DNA of 64,000 nucleotides from Candidatus Eremiobacterota bacterium (GTDB lineage: Bacteria > Vulcanimicrobiota > Vulcanimicrobiia > Vulcanimicrobiales > Vulcanimicrobiaceae): contig JAFAYE010000001.1 in assembly GCA_019240525.1 (NCBI GenBank), positions 2,143,300 to 2,207,299 of the forward strand, read 5' to 3'. The notes beneath the pieces were generated by a model. It did no database searches, was not told the DNA's origin, and saw only the letters and a list, made by a program, of their open reading frames with translations. Positions 41,616 to 49,868 of this stretch are shown here, one piece after another (position 1 is the stretch's first letter; every line of letters begins with the position of its first letter). Made by a program: the position numbers and the translations under genes.

Positions 41616-42146
41616 ATGAGCGAGGTGCTCGTCCTCAATTCCACCTACGAGGCGCTGAATGTCACCAGCTTCCAGCGCGCCGTCAAACTGATTTTCGCCG
41701 GAAAGGCGGAGGTGCTGCACGGCCGCGAACGCATGCTCGCGTCGCCGACGTTCGCAATGCGCATGCCGTCGATCATTCGCATGCTCTATTACATTCGCCG
41801 CCCGATGCAGAAGGTCGCGCTCACGAAGAAGAACGTCTTGATCCGAGACGATCACGCCTGTCAGTATTGCGGTACGCGTGGCGAGCGCATGATGACGGTC
41901 GATCATGTCGTTCCGAAGAGCCGCGGCGGGGAGTCGACCTGGGAGAACCTCGTTTGCGCGTGCATGCGCTGCAACAACCGCAAGAACAATCGAATCCCGC
42001 AAGAGGCTAACATGTCGCTCCTTCGTAAACCGCGACAACCCAAATATATCCCGTGGATTCAAATCAAGCGCAATACTCTGCCCGACGAATGGGGCAAGTT
42101 TCTCTTCCTTTATAACGTGTCGATCGACGAGCGAGTCGAGGCCTAG
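41616..42146 (+). CDS. HNH endonuclease family protein
   Basis: 176 residues from ATG 41616. After an N-terminal EVLVLNSTYEALNVTSFQRAVKLIFAGKAEVL, typical of the McrA-like HNH family often annotated as an HNH endonuclease, comes the zinc-binding, catalytic part. CQYCG provides two Cys, DHVVPKSRGGESTWEN the DH...N of the HNH motif, and ACMRCNNRKNNR the second Cys pair. It would cut or nick DNA; its biological role in this widespread chromosomal group is not settled. The next gene begins right at its stop, in another frame. Confidence 0.88.
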   Translation: MSEVLVLNSTYEALNVTSFQRAVKLIFAGKAEVLHGRERMLASPTFAMRMPSIIRMLYYIRRPMQKVALTKKNVLIRDDHACQYCGTRGERMMTVDHVVPKSRGGESTWENLVCACMRCNNRKNNRIPQEANMSLLRKPRQPKYIPWIQIKRNTLPDEWGKFLFLYNVSIDERVEA

Positions 42147-42147
42147 G

Positions 42148-42753
42148 ACGCTCTGTAACCGCGTTACACCGCGAGGGGAGATCGTCGCGGTCTCGGGCCG
42201 CGGCACGATGATGGGCAATCGCGGCGTTTTGCACGACGAGGCGAGGGAGGTGGTCCGGCCGTGGCAGGTACGGCGATGGATTACCTGCCTGCTGGAGTTT
42301 CGCGGGCGCCGTCGCGTGGTGATGAGTCCCCGCCGCTACACCGAACTCTTCTTTCTCGACGAAGCGACCGCATTGAGCGCAGGCCATCGCCCGTGTGCGG
42401 AATGCCGCCGCACCGACTATCGGCGCTTTCAAGAGTTATGGCGGTCGTGCTGCGACGAGCGATGCGACGCCGACAGCATGGATTTGCGACTTCATCGCGA
42501 GCGGCTCGACGCAAAAACAAAGCGCACGTATCGCGACGATCTCGCCAATTTGCCCGACGGGACGTACGTTGCTCTCGACGATGACGCATGGCTTCTCTGG
42601 CGATCGCAGCTCCACGCGTGGTCCGACAGTGGCTACGGGCAGCGCCGCGCGCGTCCGGCGCACGGGCAAGTTGACGTGCTGACGCCACCCGCCTTGGTGC
42701 GAATCATCGCTGCGGGCTACATCCCGGCGGTTCACTCCAGCATCGAATCGTAG
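42148..42753 (+). CDS. Conserved protein of unknown function, probable ACG start
   Basis: About 201 residues. NRVTPRGEIVAVSGRGTMMGNRGVLHD, then RRWITCLLEFRGRRRVVMSPRRYTELFFLDEATALSAGHRPCAECRR, matches a widespread uncharacterised family that I recall starting M-x-NRVTP. In this frame no ATG, GTG or TTG exists before that conserved start; the first ATG is 42208, inside it. An ACG at 42148 lies 6 nt after GAGG (42138-42141), so it is the best start. The Cys pair in CAECRR could bind metal. It abuts the HNH gene, whose stop is at 42144-42146. A frameshift from HNH or an assembly error are alternatives. Confidence 0.65.
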   Translation, partial: TLCNRVTPRGEIVAVSGRGTMMGNRGVLHDEAREVVRPWQVRRWITCLLEFRGRRRVVMSPRRYTELFFLDEATALSAGHRPCAECRRTDYRRFQELWRSCCDERCDADSMDLRLHRERLDAKTKRTYRDDLANLPDGTYVALDDDAWLLWRSQLHAWSDSGYGQRRARPAHGQVDVLTPPALVRIIAAGYIPAVHSSIES

Positions 42754-42795
42754 CTCGCGGCGCGCCGCGATCCTTGCAGGGAAAGTCACGGCGAC

Positions 42796-44301
42796 TTGGG
42801 CATTCTGCGGGTTGCCTTGGACCAGCATCGGACACCCTACTTTCAGGCGCTCCTCGATTACGTCGACGCGGGCGTTCTGCCGTTTCACACCCCTGGCCAC
42901 ATTCAAGGCGGGGGAATGGATTTGGCATTTCGCGAGTTCGTGGGCGACAATATTTGCGCGATCGATCTCACACCGATGCCCGGCATCGACGATTTGCTTC
43001 AGCCGACCGAATCGATCAAGGAGGCCCAAGAGCTTGCAGCGGAAGCTTGGGGCGCCGATCATAGTTATTTTCTGATCAACGGCTCGACCAGCGGCAATCA
43101 ATGCATGATGATGACGGCGGTGAATCCCACCGACAAAATCGCGGTGCCGCGGAACTCGCACAAATCGATGCTCGGCGGTCTGATCATGAGCGGCGCCGAG
43201 CCGGTTTACATGGCGCCCGAAGTCGACGAAGCGTTGCGCATGGATCACTGCGTCACTCCGGCAACGGTCGCGCGAACGCTCGAGCAGTATCCTGATATTG
43301 CCGCCGTCTATCTCGTCTCGCCGACGTATTACGGCGTGGCGGCCGATCTGGCGGCGATCGAACGCATCGTCCACGCTGCGGGAAAGCTGCTGCTCGTCGA
43401 TGAGGCGTGGGGGCCGCACTTTCATTTTCATCCAAGACTTCCGCTCTCGGCCACGAGTGCGGGTGCCGATCTCTGTATCAACTCGACGCACAAGATGCTC
43501 TCCGCATTCTCGCAGTGCGCTATGCTCCATCAGAAGGGCGACCGCGTGCGGCTCGACCGGCTCTCGTCGGTGCTCAAGATGTTCCTCTCGACGTCGCCCA
43601 ATTTGCCGATGGTTGCCTCGCTCGACGTGGCCCGCAAGCAGATGGCCACGCAAGGGGAGGCGCTGCTCTCGCGGGCCATCGAAATCGCGAACGAGATACG
43701 AGCGCAGATCAACGAAATTCCCGGTCTCTACTGCTTCGGGGAGGAGCTGCGCGGGCGTGCGGGTGTCTTCGAACTCGATCCAACGAAGATCACGGTCACG
43801 GTCACCGGCCTCGGGTATACGGGGTACGAGGCCTCTGAAGTGCTGCGCCGGCGTCACAACATCCAAGTCGAGCTTGCCGATCTTTTTAACGTCGTCGCAC
43901 TCGTTACGATCGGTACGACGCGCGATGCAGCCGAACGCCTTATCACCGCGCTGCGCGAAATGGCGCGCGACGATCGGAAGCTCGACATGTTTGCTCCCTC
44001 GGGGATTCTCGAACAGCGTTTACGCCGTGGGACGTTCCGCTTGCCGCCGATGCCGCCGATGCGGATGCGACCGCGCGAAGCGTTTCTCGCCGACGCGGAG
44101 TTCGTGAGTTTTCGTAACTCGGTGGGACGCATTTGCGCCGAAACACTCACGCCGTATCCACCCGGAATACCGGTTATTGCGCCTGGCGAAGAGATCACGG
44201 CTGAAATCGTGGATTACGTCCGTCTTGAATTAAAAGCGGGCGTGCGTATTCAGGGCCCGTACGATCGCGAACTTCGCGTCATACGCGTGGTGAAGGAGTG
44301 A
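42796..44301 (+). CDS. Orn/Lys/Arg decarboxylase, SpeA-like (fold type I)
   Basis: 501 residues from TTG 42796; TTG 42817 is an alternative closer to the family start (DQHRTPYFQALLDYV). FHTPGHIQGGGMD, FLINGSTSGNQCMMM, LLLVDEAWGPHFHFHP and the Schiff-base lysine in NSTHKMLSAFSQCAMLH are hallmarks of the Bacillus SpeA/Cad-type decarboxylases. PGIPVIAPGEEIT is the C-terminal domain signature. It would decarboxylate arginine, lysine or ornithine with PLP. Arginine to agmatine is likely given speH and speE nearby, but the substrate is not fixed by sequence. No ornithine decarboxylase was seen. Confidence 0.9.
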   Translation: MGILRVALDQHRTPYFQALLDYVDAGVLPFHTPGHIQGGGMDLAFREFVGDNICAIDLTPMPGIDDLLQPTESIKEAQELAAEAWGADHSYFLINGSTSGNQCMMMTAVNPTDKIAVPRNSHKSMLGGLIMSGAEPVYMAPEVDEALRMDHCVTPATVARTLEQYPDIAAVYLVSPTYYGVAADLAAIERIVHAAGKLLLVDEAWGPHFHFHPRLPLSATSAGADLCINSTHKMLSAFSQCAMLHQKGDRVRLDRLSSVLKMFLSTSPNLPMVASLDVARKQMATQGEALLSRAIEIANEIRAQINEIPGLYCFGEELRGRAGVFELDPTKITVTVTGLGYTGYEASEVLRRRHNIQVELADLFNVVALVTIGTTRDAAERLITALREMARDDRKLDMFAPSGILEQRLRRGTFRLPPMPPMRMRPREAFLADAEFVSFRNSVGRICAETLTPYPPGIPVIAPGEEITAEIVDYVRLELKAGVRIQGPYDRELRVIRVVKE

Positions 44302-44369
44302 TCGTGACGGTCGCGAAGCCCTCTAAGCGCGTGCACGTGGGGGAATAGGCACGGAAGGCAGGATCGATA

Positions 44370-45911
44370 TTGGCGGTTAGAGTTCAATCCGTTTCCCCAA
44401 GTTGGGAGCTCTCCCAACTCCTCGACATCTTCCCACTGGCGATACGGCAAGCGCTCGTCCGTCTCAACAACATCGAAGATATCATCGAAGTCGTGCTCGA
44501 TCTCGGCCGGCCGCCCGAGGCCCGCTTTGAGAGCGACTTCACTTATCTTGCCGACACGCCCGTCAGCCACGAAGATATCGCGCACGTATGCTCGCGTATC
44601 TCTCCGTTTGGTGCCGACAATCGCGCCGGCATCGAACAGACGCTGCATCGCATCAGCGCCATTCGCAATCGAACCGGAAAGATCGTTGGACTCACCTGCC
44701 GGGTGGGACGAGCGGTCTACGGAACGATCGACATCTTACTCGACGTGCTCCGAAGCGGGAAATCGATCTGTCTGCTAGGGCGTCCCGGCGTCGGCAAGAC
44801 CACGATGCTGCGTGAATGCGCGCGAGTTCTTTCTGAAGAGCGAAAGCGCGTCGTGATCGTCGATACATCGAATGAAATCGCCGGAGATAGCGATATTCCG
44901 CACCCCGGCATCGGCTTGGCCCGGCGCATGCAGGTCGCCGATCCCGCGCTTCAACACGCGGTGATGATCGAGGCGGTGGAGAACCACATGCCCGAGGTCA
45001 TCGTCATCGACGAGATCGGCACCGCCGCCGAAGCGGAGGCGGCGCGCACTATCGCGGAGCGCGGCGTAACGCTCATCGGTACCGCACACGGCCAGACGCT
45101 CGAGAATCTCTTAATGAATCCAACGCTTTCCGACCTGGTCGGCGGCGTTGGCGCGGTCACGCTATCCGACGAAGAAGCTCGCCGGCGCGGCACCCGCAAG
45201 ACCGTGTTGGAACGTAAGGCTCCGCCGACGTTCGACGTGGTTGTCGAGATTCGCGATCGAGATCGCCTTGCGATTCACAAGAACGTCGGCGAAGTGATCG
45301 ACGCGTTGCTGCGGGGGTATCAGCCGCAGCCCGAGATTCGGCAGCGCGAGCCGAGCGGCGAGGTCACCGTCGTGCAAGAGGCCGATACCGAATCGATGCC
45401 GCGCCTCGCCGAGGGGTACGATCACGATCGCGAGATTGAAGAGCGCGACCGGCCGATGTCGATCTTTCCTTATGGCGTTTCGCGGAACAAGATCGAACGA
45501 GCAATTACGAATCTGCGCGTCAATGCGTCGATTGCGCGCAACTGGGACGACGCAGATGTCGTGCTCACGCTCAAAACGCTCGAGCGCAAGGAGCAGCCAA
45601 AGCTCAAGCAGATCGCTTCGGACAACGTCCCGATCTACTCCATTAAGACGAACACGACGACTCAAATTCAAAGCGCATTGCGCGACGTCTTTAACCTGGG
45701 CTCGATCGACAACGAGGAGCTGGCACTACGCGAAACCGAGGAAGCCATCTATCAGGTGCTGCTCAACAATCAGGCGATCGAGCTATCGCCGCAGACGTCG
45801 TACATTCGCCGGATGCAGCATCAGCTTGCCGAACGTTATCGCTTGCAATCGCGCAGTACGGGTCTGGAGCCCAATCGCCGAGTCCGTATTTATAAGAACG
45901 CAGAGATGTGA
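44370..45911 (+). CDS. AAA ATPase with C-terminal R3H-like domain (Ycf45-like)
   Basis: 513 residues from TTG 44370. The N-terminal third (LLDIFPLAIRQAL...ILLDVLRSGKSI) leads to Walker A LLGRPGVGKTTMLRECARVL and Walker B PEVIVIDEIGTAAEAEAA, in a SpoIIIAA/secretion-ATPase-like fold. GTAHGQTLENLLMNPTLSDLVGGV follows and is characteristic of the cyanobacterial/plastid Ycf45 group. After an acidic linker, RNKIERAITNLRVNASIARNWDDADVVLTLK and a late helix with QHQLAERYRLQSRSTGLEPNRRVRIY suggest the nucleic-acid-binding R3H domain. Function is unknown; single-stranded nucleic acid binding is inferred. The downstream gap holds a repeat array. Confidence 0.85.
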   Translation: MAVRVQSVSPSWELSQLLDIFPLAIRQALVRLNNIEDIIEVVLDLGRPPEARFESDFTYLADTPVSHEDIAHVCSRISPFGADNRAGIEQTLHRISAIRNRTGKIVGLTCRVGRAVYGTIDILLDVLRSGKSICLLGRPGVGKTTMLRECARVLSEERKRVVIVDTSNEIAGDSDIPHPGIGLARRMQVADPALQHAVMIEAVENHMPEVIVIDEIGTAAEAEAARTIAERGVTLIGTAHGQTLENLLMNPTLSDLVGGVGAVTLSDEEARRRGTRKTVLERKAPPTFDVVVEIRDRDRLAIHKNVGEVIDALLRGYQPQPEIRQREPSGEVTVVQEADTESMPRLAEGYDHDREIEERDRPMSIFPYGVSRNKIERAITNLRVNASIARNWDDADVVLTLKTLERKEQPKLKQIASDNVPIYSIKTNTTTQIQSALRDVFNLGSIDNEELALRETEEAIYQVLLNNQAIELSPQTSYIRRMQHQLAERYRLQSRSTGLEPNRRVRIYKNAEM

Positions 45912-45925
45912 TTTCGGGCACATCT

Positions 45926-46161
45926 TGTCATGCTGAGCCTGTCGAAGCACGCCTTGTCATGCTTAGCCTGTCGAAGCATGATCGGCGCATCCTTCGACAA
46001 GCTCAGGATGACACAGGCATCCTTCGACAAGCTCAGGATGACACAGGCATCCTTCGACAGGCTCAGGATGACACAGGCATCCTTCGACAGGCTCAGGATG
46101 ACACAGGCATCCTTCGACAAGCTCAGGATGACACAGCATCCTTCGACAAGCTCAAGATGAC
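45926..46161. repeat. Tandem array of the dispersed 26-nt repeat, eight copies
   Basis: Two copies in one orientation (45926-45950 and 45955-45980) are followed by six in the other (from 45987, 46017, 46047, 46077, 46107 and 46136). Spacing is exactly 30 nt except the last step (29). The core is CTTCGACAAGCTCAGGATG, with A/G variation at one site (CAAGC or CAGGC). The units are separated by only ACAG, so there are no spacers and it is not CRISPR. It occupies the whole gap between the R3H ATPase gene and tmk, 11 nt before the tmk start, and belongs to the family at 29945-30131. Confidence 0.9.
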
Positions 46162-46176
46162 ACGCGGCTCGCTTGT

Positions 46177-46794
46177 ATGTTCGTTGTAATCGAAGGAATT
46201 GAAGGGAGTGGCAAGAGCACGCTCGTCACGGCCTTGGCCGAACATCTCAAAGCCGGCGGTCACGCCGTTGCGGTGACGCGCGAACCGGGTGGCACACCGG
46301 TGGGCGACGCGATCCGCGAGATCTTCTTGCGCGAATCGATTTCGATTACTGCCTTGACCGAGAGTTATTTGGTCAATGCGGCAAGAGCTCAGCACGTAGC
46401 CGATGTGGTCCGCCCGATGCTCGAGCAAGGGCGGATCGTGCTCTGCGATCGGTTTACGGATTCAACGCTCGCCTATCAGGGCTATGGACGGGGGCTGGAC
46501 GTTGGAGAACTGCGGACGCTCTGCGCAACTGCCGCCGATGGAATAGAGCCGGACTTAGTGCTGTTGCTCGATCTGCCGGTGAGCGTAGCGCGGGCGCGGT
46601 TGCGCGAGCGCGCGGCGGAGGATCGGATCGAGAGCGAGGACGACGCCTTTCACGAGCGCGTGCGCCGCGGATTTCTCGAGCTCGCCGAGGAATCGCTGCG
46701 TCACGTCATTCTCGACGCTACTACGCCGCCGCAAGCAGTCCTCAAAGCCGCGCTCGACGGGTTGAGCGCGCGTTTGGGCCTTCGAGTTCCGTGA
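46177..46794 (+). CDS. tmk: Thymidylate kinase
   Basis: 205 residues. Tmk phosphorylates dTMP to dTDP. FVVIEGIEGSGKSTLVTALAEHL is the P-loop, VTREPGGTPVGDAIREIFL the DR(E)P substrate segment, and VLCDRFTDSTLAYQGYGRGLD the DRY/F motif. RLRERAAEDRIESEDDAFHERV is the LID region. The ATG stands 15 nt after the last repeat of the array, with no clear ribosome-binding site. The stop overlaps holB (GTGA), a common pairing in bacteria. Confidence 0.96.
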   Translation: MFVVIEGIEGSGKSTLVTALAEHLKAGGHAVAVTREPGGTPVGDAIREIFLRESISITALTESYLVNAARAQHVADVVRPMLEQGRIVLCDRFTDSTLAYQGYGRGLDVGELRTLCATAADGIEPDLVLLLDLPVSVARARLRERAAEDRIESEDDAFHERVRRGFLELAEESLRHVILDATTPPQAVLKAALDGLSARLGLRVP

Positions 46795-47795
46795 GCGGGC
46801 TGCAGTTTGACGTCGTCGGCGCTGAGGGGCCGAAGCGATACTTCGCAAGCCTAACCCCGGAGCAACTCGCGCACGCGTATCTCTTCAGCGGACCGCAGGG
46901 AGTCGGCAAGAAGACTTTCGCGCGCCGCCTCGCGCAATCGCTGCTCTGCCTTGCGCCAAAGGATGGCGTGCTGGGCTACGACGGCACGTGTTCGTCGTGC
47001 CGCTGCTTTGGCGCGGAGCACGCGCACCATCCTGATTTTCTCGAGTACGAGGGCGTTTTAAAGATCGGCGACCCCGATGCGCCGGCCGGGTTCGGTCAGA
47101 GCGAGGATTTGACGGCGCGCGGTCTGGTGCGGCAGTTGTCGCTGCAATCCTACAGCGGCGGCATGCGCATCTTGCTCCTTGGCGACGTCGTTTTCGCCAC
47201 GCATGAATCCGCGAATGCAATGCTCAAATTTCTCGAAGAGCCGCCGCGCGGCGTTGTCATGATCTTGACCACTGCGGCGCCGGGGCGCTTGTTGGCGACC
47301 ATCCGGTCGCGCTCGATCGAGGTGCGCTTCCCGCTCTTGTCCAAGGCGCAGGTACGCGACGTGGTGGAGCGGCTGCATTACGGCCGCGACGACGCGGAAC
47401 TTGCGGCGTCGCTGAGCGCAGGCAGCGTGACGCGCGCCCTTGCGACGCTTCAAAGCGACGAAGAGTCCTTGCGCGGTCAGGTCGCGCGTTGGTTTTTTGA
47501 TAGCGTCGCCGGCAAATCGCCGCAAGATTCGTGGGCGACGCGGGAGACGCTCGACGAAGGCTTGGAGACCGTCAAGACGTTAGTTCGCGATTGGATCGTT
47601 GCCGCCGGAAATGACGGCGTGGCGCTGGTTTCACTCGATCACGCCGAACGCTTGCGGCGATTAAAGCCGATGGATCGGAAATCCGCCGTAGCGCTCCTCG
47701 GTAAGCTCGACGAGGCTCAGCGGATCGCTCGCACCAACGTCAGGCCCGAACTGGTGAGCGAGTTCGTCCGGATGGCGCTTACCAGTATCCCCTAA
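46791..47795 (+). CDS. holB: DNA polymerase III, delta' subunit
   Basis: 334 residues from GTG 46791 overlapping the tmk stop. The delta' subunit is part of the clamp loader. AYLFSGPQGVGKKTFARRLAQSL is Walker-A-like, and GTCSSCRCFGAEHAHHPDFLEYEG has the Cys cluster of the zinc-binding module. MRILLLGDVVFATHESANAMLKFLEEPPRGVVMILTT is the highly conserved sensor region with the SRC-like segment replaced by TIRSRSIEVRF. Its 3' end overlaps the convergent membrane-protein gene by 17 nt. Confidence 0.93.
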   Translation: MSGLQFDVVGAEGPKRYFASLTPEQLAHAYLFSGPQGVGKKTFARRLAQSLLCLAPKDGVLGYDGTCSSCRCFGAEHAHHPDFLEYEGVLKIGDPDAPAGFGQSEDLTARGLVRQLSLQSYSGGMRILLLGDVVFATHESANAMLKFLEEPPRGVVMILTTAAPGRLLATIRSRSIEVRFPLLSKAQVRDVVERLHYGRDDAELAASLSAGSVTRALATLQSDEESLRGQVARWFFDSVAGKSPQDSWATRETLDEGLETVKTLVRDWIVAAGNDGVALVSLDHAERLRRLKPMDRKSAVALLGKLDEAQRIARTNVRPELVSEFVRMALTSIP

Positions 47796-48492
47796 AGGCT
47801 ACGTCGTCGTACTGCTTGGCAAACGGAAATGCGAGGTAAGCCAAGACGATCGCTTTCACTGCCGCCAATATTAGCTCGTACGCGATCGGTCCCAATGCCG
47901 CTCCGGCCGGCGCGACCGCATAGGGTAACCAAATCCAAAGGACGACAAAGACGATCGCAAGGATTGCGGCTCCCAATGGATTCGCCCGTACGGCGCGAAA
48001 AGACGCGCCGATTGCCAAGTTGCCCGGCATTCCGCCGATCGCCGCGGCCGGTATCGTATAGATGAGGAAGAAAGCGACGACGATCTGCAAAACGATTTGC
48101 AGGATCGTGCTGCCCAAGAGCATTCCGGCGTACTGGGCGACGTAAAGCAGAAAATAGAATCCGATCGTGGCGATGAGAATGCCGCCGGCTTTTCGCCGCC
48201 CCTCCTCCCATGCATCGTCGAAAGTCGCGCGCCGCGAGCGCCACACATCGTTCGCTGCAATGACCGCTACGCCGAAGCAAAACCCGTACGCCAGATTGAT
48301 GATGATACCGAAGAGCCAGCTGCCTGCACCGCCGACCGCATTCGTAAAGAACGGCGTGATTTGCGAAACGAGCAGATCGACGACCGCCGCGAGCAGGGGC
48401 ATGACGAATATCGAGGGATGCCGCAGCAGCAGCGGCACGGCTTGGGCGTACATCGCGAAATCAACCCGGAGCGGATTGCGCCGCAGCGACAT
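47779..48492 (-). CDS. Multi-pass membrane protein of unknown function
   Basis: 237 residues from ATG 48492, sharing one base with the stop of the MTA phosphorylase gene (TAATG). The N-terminal LRRNPLRVDFAMYAQAVPLLLRHPSIFVMPLLAAVVDLLV begins a protein with about six membrane helices: around residues 25-45, 60-85, 105-125, 130-160, 175-200 and 205-220. The loop DVWRSRRATFDDAWEEGRRKAG and a proline break IYTIPAAAIGGMPGN are notable. It resembles DUF4013-like or glycerophosphoryl-diester membrane domains only loosely, and I assign no function. It is probably co-translated with the phosphorylase gene. Confidence 0.75.
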   Translation of the reverse strand: MSLRRNPLRVDFAMYAQAVPLLLRHPSIFVMPLLAAVVDLLVSQITPFFTNAVGGAGSWLFGIIINLAYGFCFGVAVIAANDVWRSRRATFDDAWEEGRRKAGGILIATIGFYFLLYVAQYAGMLLGSTILQIVLQIVVAFFLIYTIPAAAIGGMPGNLAIGASFRAVRANPLGAAILAIVFVVLWIWLPYAVAPAGAALGPIAYELILAAVKAIVLAYLAFPFAKQYDDVAFRGYW

Positions 48493-49289
48493 TAGAGACG
48501 CGCTCCTTCGAGTGCGTGACGGCACGAGCAATCGCCGTCCGCGGCGATATTTTCGACGATTTTCGCTATCGCGTTCTTGACACGATCGTTGTTGCGGTTG
48601 AAGACTTCGATCACCTCGTGATGCGAGACCGGCGGCATCCCTTCGAGACCGACGTCATAATCCGTGATGAGTGCAATGTTGACGTAGCAGATCTCGAGCT
48701 CGCGCGCGAGATATGCTTCCGGGTACTGAGTCATATTGATGACTTCCCACCCTTGGCTCTGGAACCACTTCGACTCGGAGCGCGTCGAAAAGCGCGGCCC
48801 CTGGATCACCACGACGGTTCCGCGGGCGTGGGTCTCCACGTCGAGCGACAAGAGCGCTTCGACGGCGACGGGTCGCAATGTTGGGCAATACGGATCCGCG
48901 AAGCTGACGTGCGTCGTCAGCGGTCCGTCGTAAAACGTGTCCTTCCTACCGCTGGTCCGATCGATCAATTGATCGCAGACGACCATCGAACCCGGTCGAA
49001 CCTCTCTTGCGAGCGAACCGGCCGCCGTCGGACCGATGATCGATCGTACGCCGAGCTGCTTCATCGCCCAAAGGTTTGCTCGATAGTTGATCGCTTGCGG
49101 GGGAAAACGATGATCCTTGCCGTGGCGTGGAAGAAAGGCAACGCGCCGCCCGGCGATCTCCCCAAGCGCAATCTTATCGCTCGGCGGACCGTAGGGCGTC
49201 TCGATCCATTCCTCGTGGGCTCTCTCGATGAGTGAATAAAATCCCGATCCGCCGAAAACGCCGATCTCGGCACGCCTCTCGTTCGTCAT
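48492..49289 (-). CDS. mtnP: S-methyl-5'-thioadenosine phosphorylase (PNP family)
   Basis: 265 residues with AGAGGTAAG before the ATG. The enzyme splits methylthioadenosine, the by-product of aminopropyl transfer, into adenine and methylthioribose 1-phosphate. IGVFGGSGFYSLIE and FLPRHGKDHRFPPQAINYRANLWAMKQLGV are the phosphate- and subunit-contact motifs. IIGPTAAGSLAREVRPGSMVVCDQLIDRT and INMTQYPEAYLARELEICYVNIALITDYDVGLEG are family hallmarks. SpeE (7206) would be a source of its substrate. Some members act on guanosine or S-methylinosine, so the exact nucleoside is likely but not proven. Confidence 0.92.
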   Translation of the reverse strand: MTNERRAEIGVFGGSGFYSLIERAHEEWIETPYGPPSDKIALGEIAGRRVAFLPRHGKDHRFPPQAINYRANLWAMKQLGVRSIIGPTAAGSLAREVRPGSMVVCDQLIDRTSGRKDTFYDGPLTTHVSFADPYCPTLRPVAVEALLSLDVETHARGTVVVIQGPRFSTRSESKWFQSQGWEVINMTQYPEAYLARELEICYVNIALITDYDVGLEGMPPVSHHEVIEVFNRNNDRVKNAIAKIVENIAADGDCSCRHALEGARL

Positions 49290-49325
49290 GCGTCTTACCT
49301 CTGGACGCTGCTCGGGTAATCCTGT

Positions 49326-49802
49326 CTAGCGATTAAAGTCGGACGGCTTAAGGTCGTCCAAGAATTTTTTGAATCGCGCCATTTCAGTATCGTTGATCGG
49401 TTTTTTCTCCGCAGTCGCTTCTTCAAGCACGATCTTATCGGAAACAAAGATCGGCGCGGCGACTCGGAGCGCCAGCGCGATGCCGTCGGAGGGCCGCGCA
49501 TCGATCTCCTGGATCTCGCCGTTGGTTCGCACGATCAGTTTTGCGAAGAACGTCGAGTCCTTGATGTCGTGAATCACGACTTGCTCGAGGTTCGCGCTGA
49601 GCGTCTCCAGGATGTTGCGCATGAGGTCGTGCGAAAGCGGACGCGGCACGGGCGCGCCTTCCAGTGCCAAAGCAATCGCCGTCGCTTCAAACGGGCCGAT
49701 GAGAATCGGAAGGTAATGCGATCCGTCCATATCTTTAAGGATGACAACGGGATCGTGCGTGAGCAGGTCGATCCCCAGCTTGTCGACCTTCATTTGGCGC
49801 AT
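49326..49802 (-). CDS. Bifunctional nuclease domain (DUF151) protein
   Basis: 158 residues. The BFN domain covers most of the chain: MKVDKLGIDLLTHDPVVILKD, YLPILIGPFEATAIALALEG, RPLSHDLMRNILE, VVIHDIKDSTFFAKLIV and EIDARPSDGIALALRVAAPIFVSD are the classic blocks. The family was named for a plant protein with RNase/DNase activity; bacterial members are mostly uncharacterised. A C-terminal charged tail follows. The ATG overlaps CATATG 66 nt from the divergent ychF start. The gene sits 36 nt upstream of the phosphorylase gene on the same strand. Confidence 0.9.
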   Translation of the reverse strand: MRQMKVDKLGIDLLTHDPVVILKDMDGSHYLPILIGPFEATAIALALEGAPVPRPLSHDLMRNILETLSANLEQVVIHDIKDSTFFAKLIVRTNGEIQEIDARPSDGIALALRVAAPIFVSDKIVLEEATAEKKPINDTEMARFKKFLDDLKPSDFNR

Positions 49803-49868
49803 ATGAAAAGGTATCCGACATTCTCGCCGGATTTTCTTGCCGGCTGCGCGAACCGCCCCGCTCGAACC

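Noticed and set aside
42436-43866. 476-residue minus-strand ORF opposite the decarboxylase
   Set aside because: The plus strand encodes a clear PLP decarboxylase; the antisense product has no domain.
45926-46161. CRISPR array
   Set aside because: Units are separated by four identical bases (ACAG), so there are no spacers, and no cas genes are present.
45890-46189. Repetitive peptides (decapeptide period) encoded by the repeat array in several frames
   Set aside because: The 30-nt period keeps frames open by chance; the array is non-coding REP-like DNA with no start signal.
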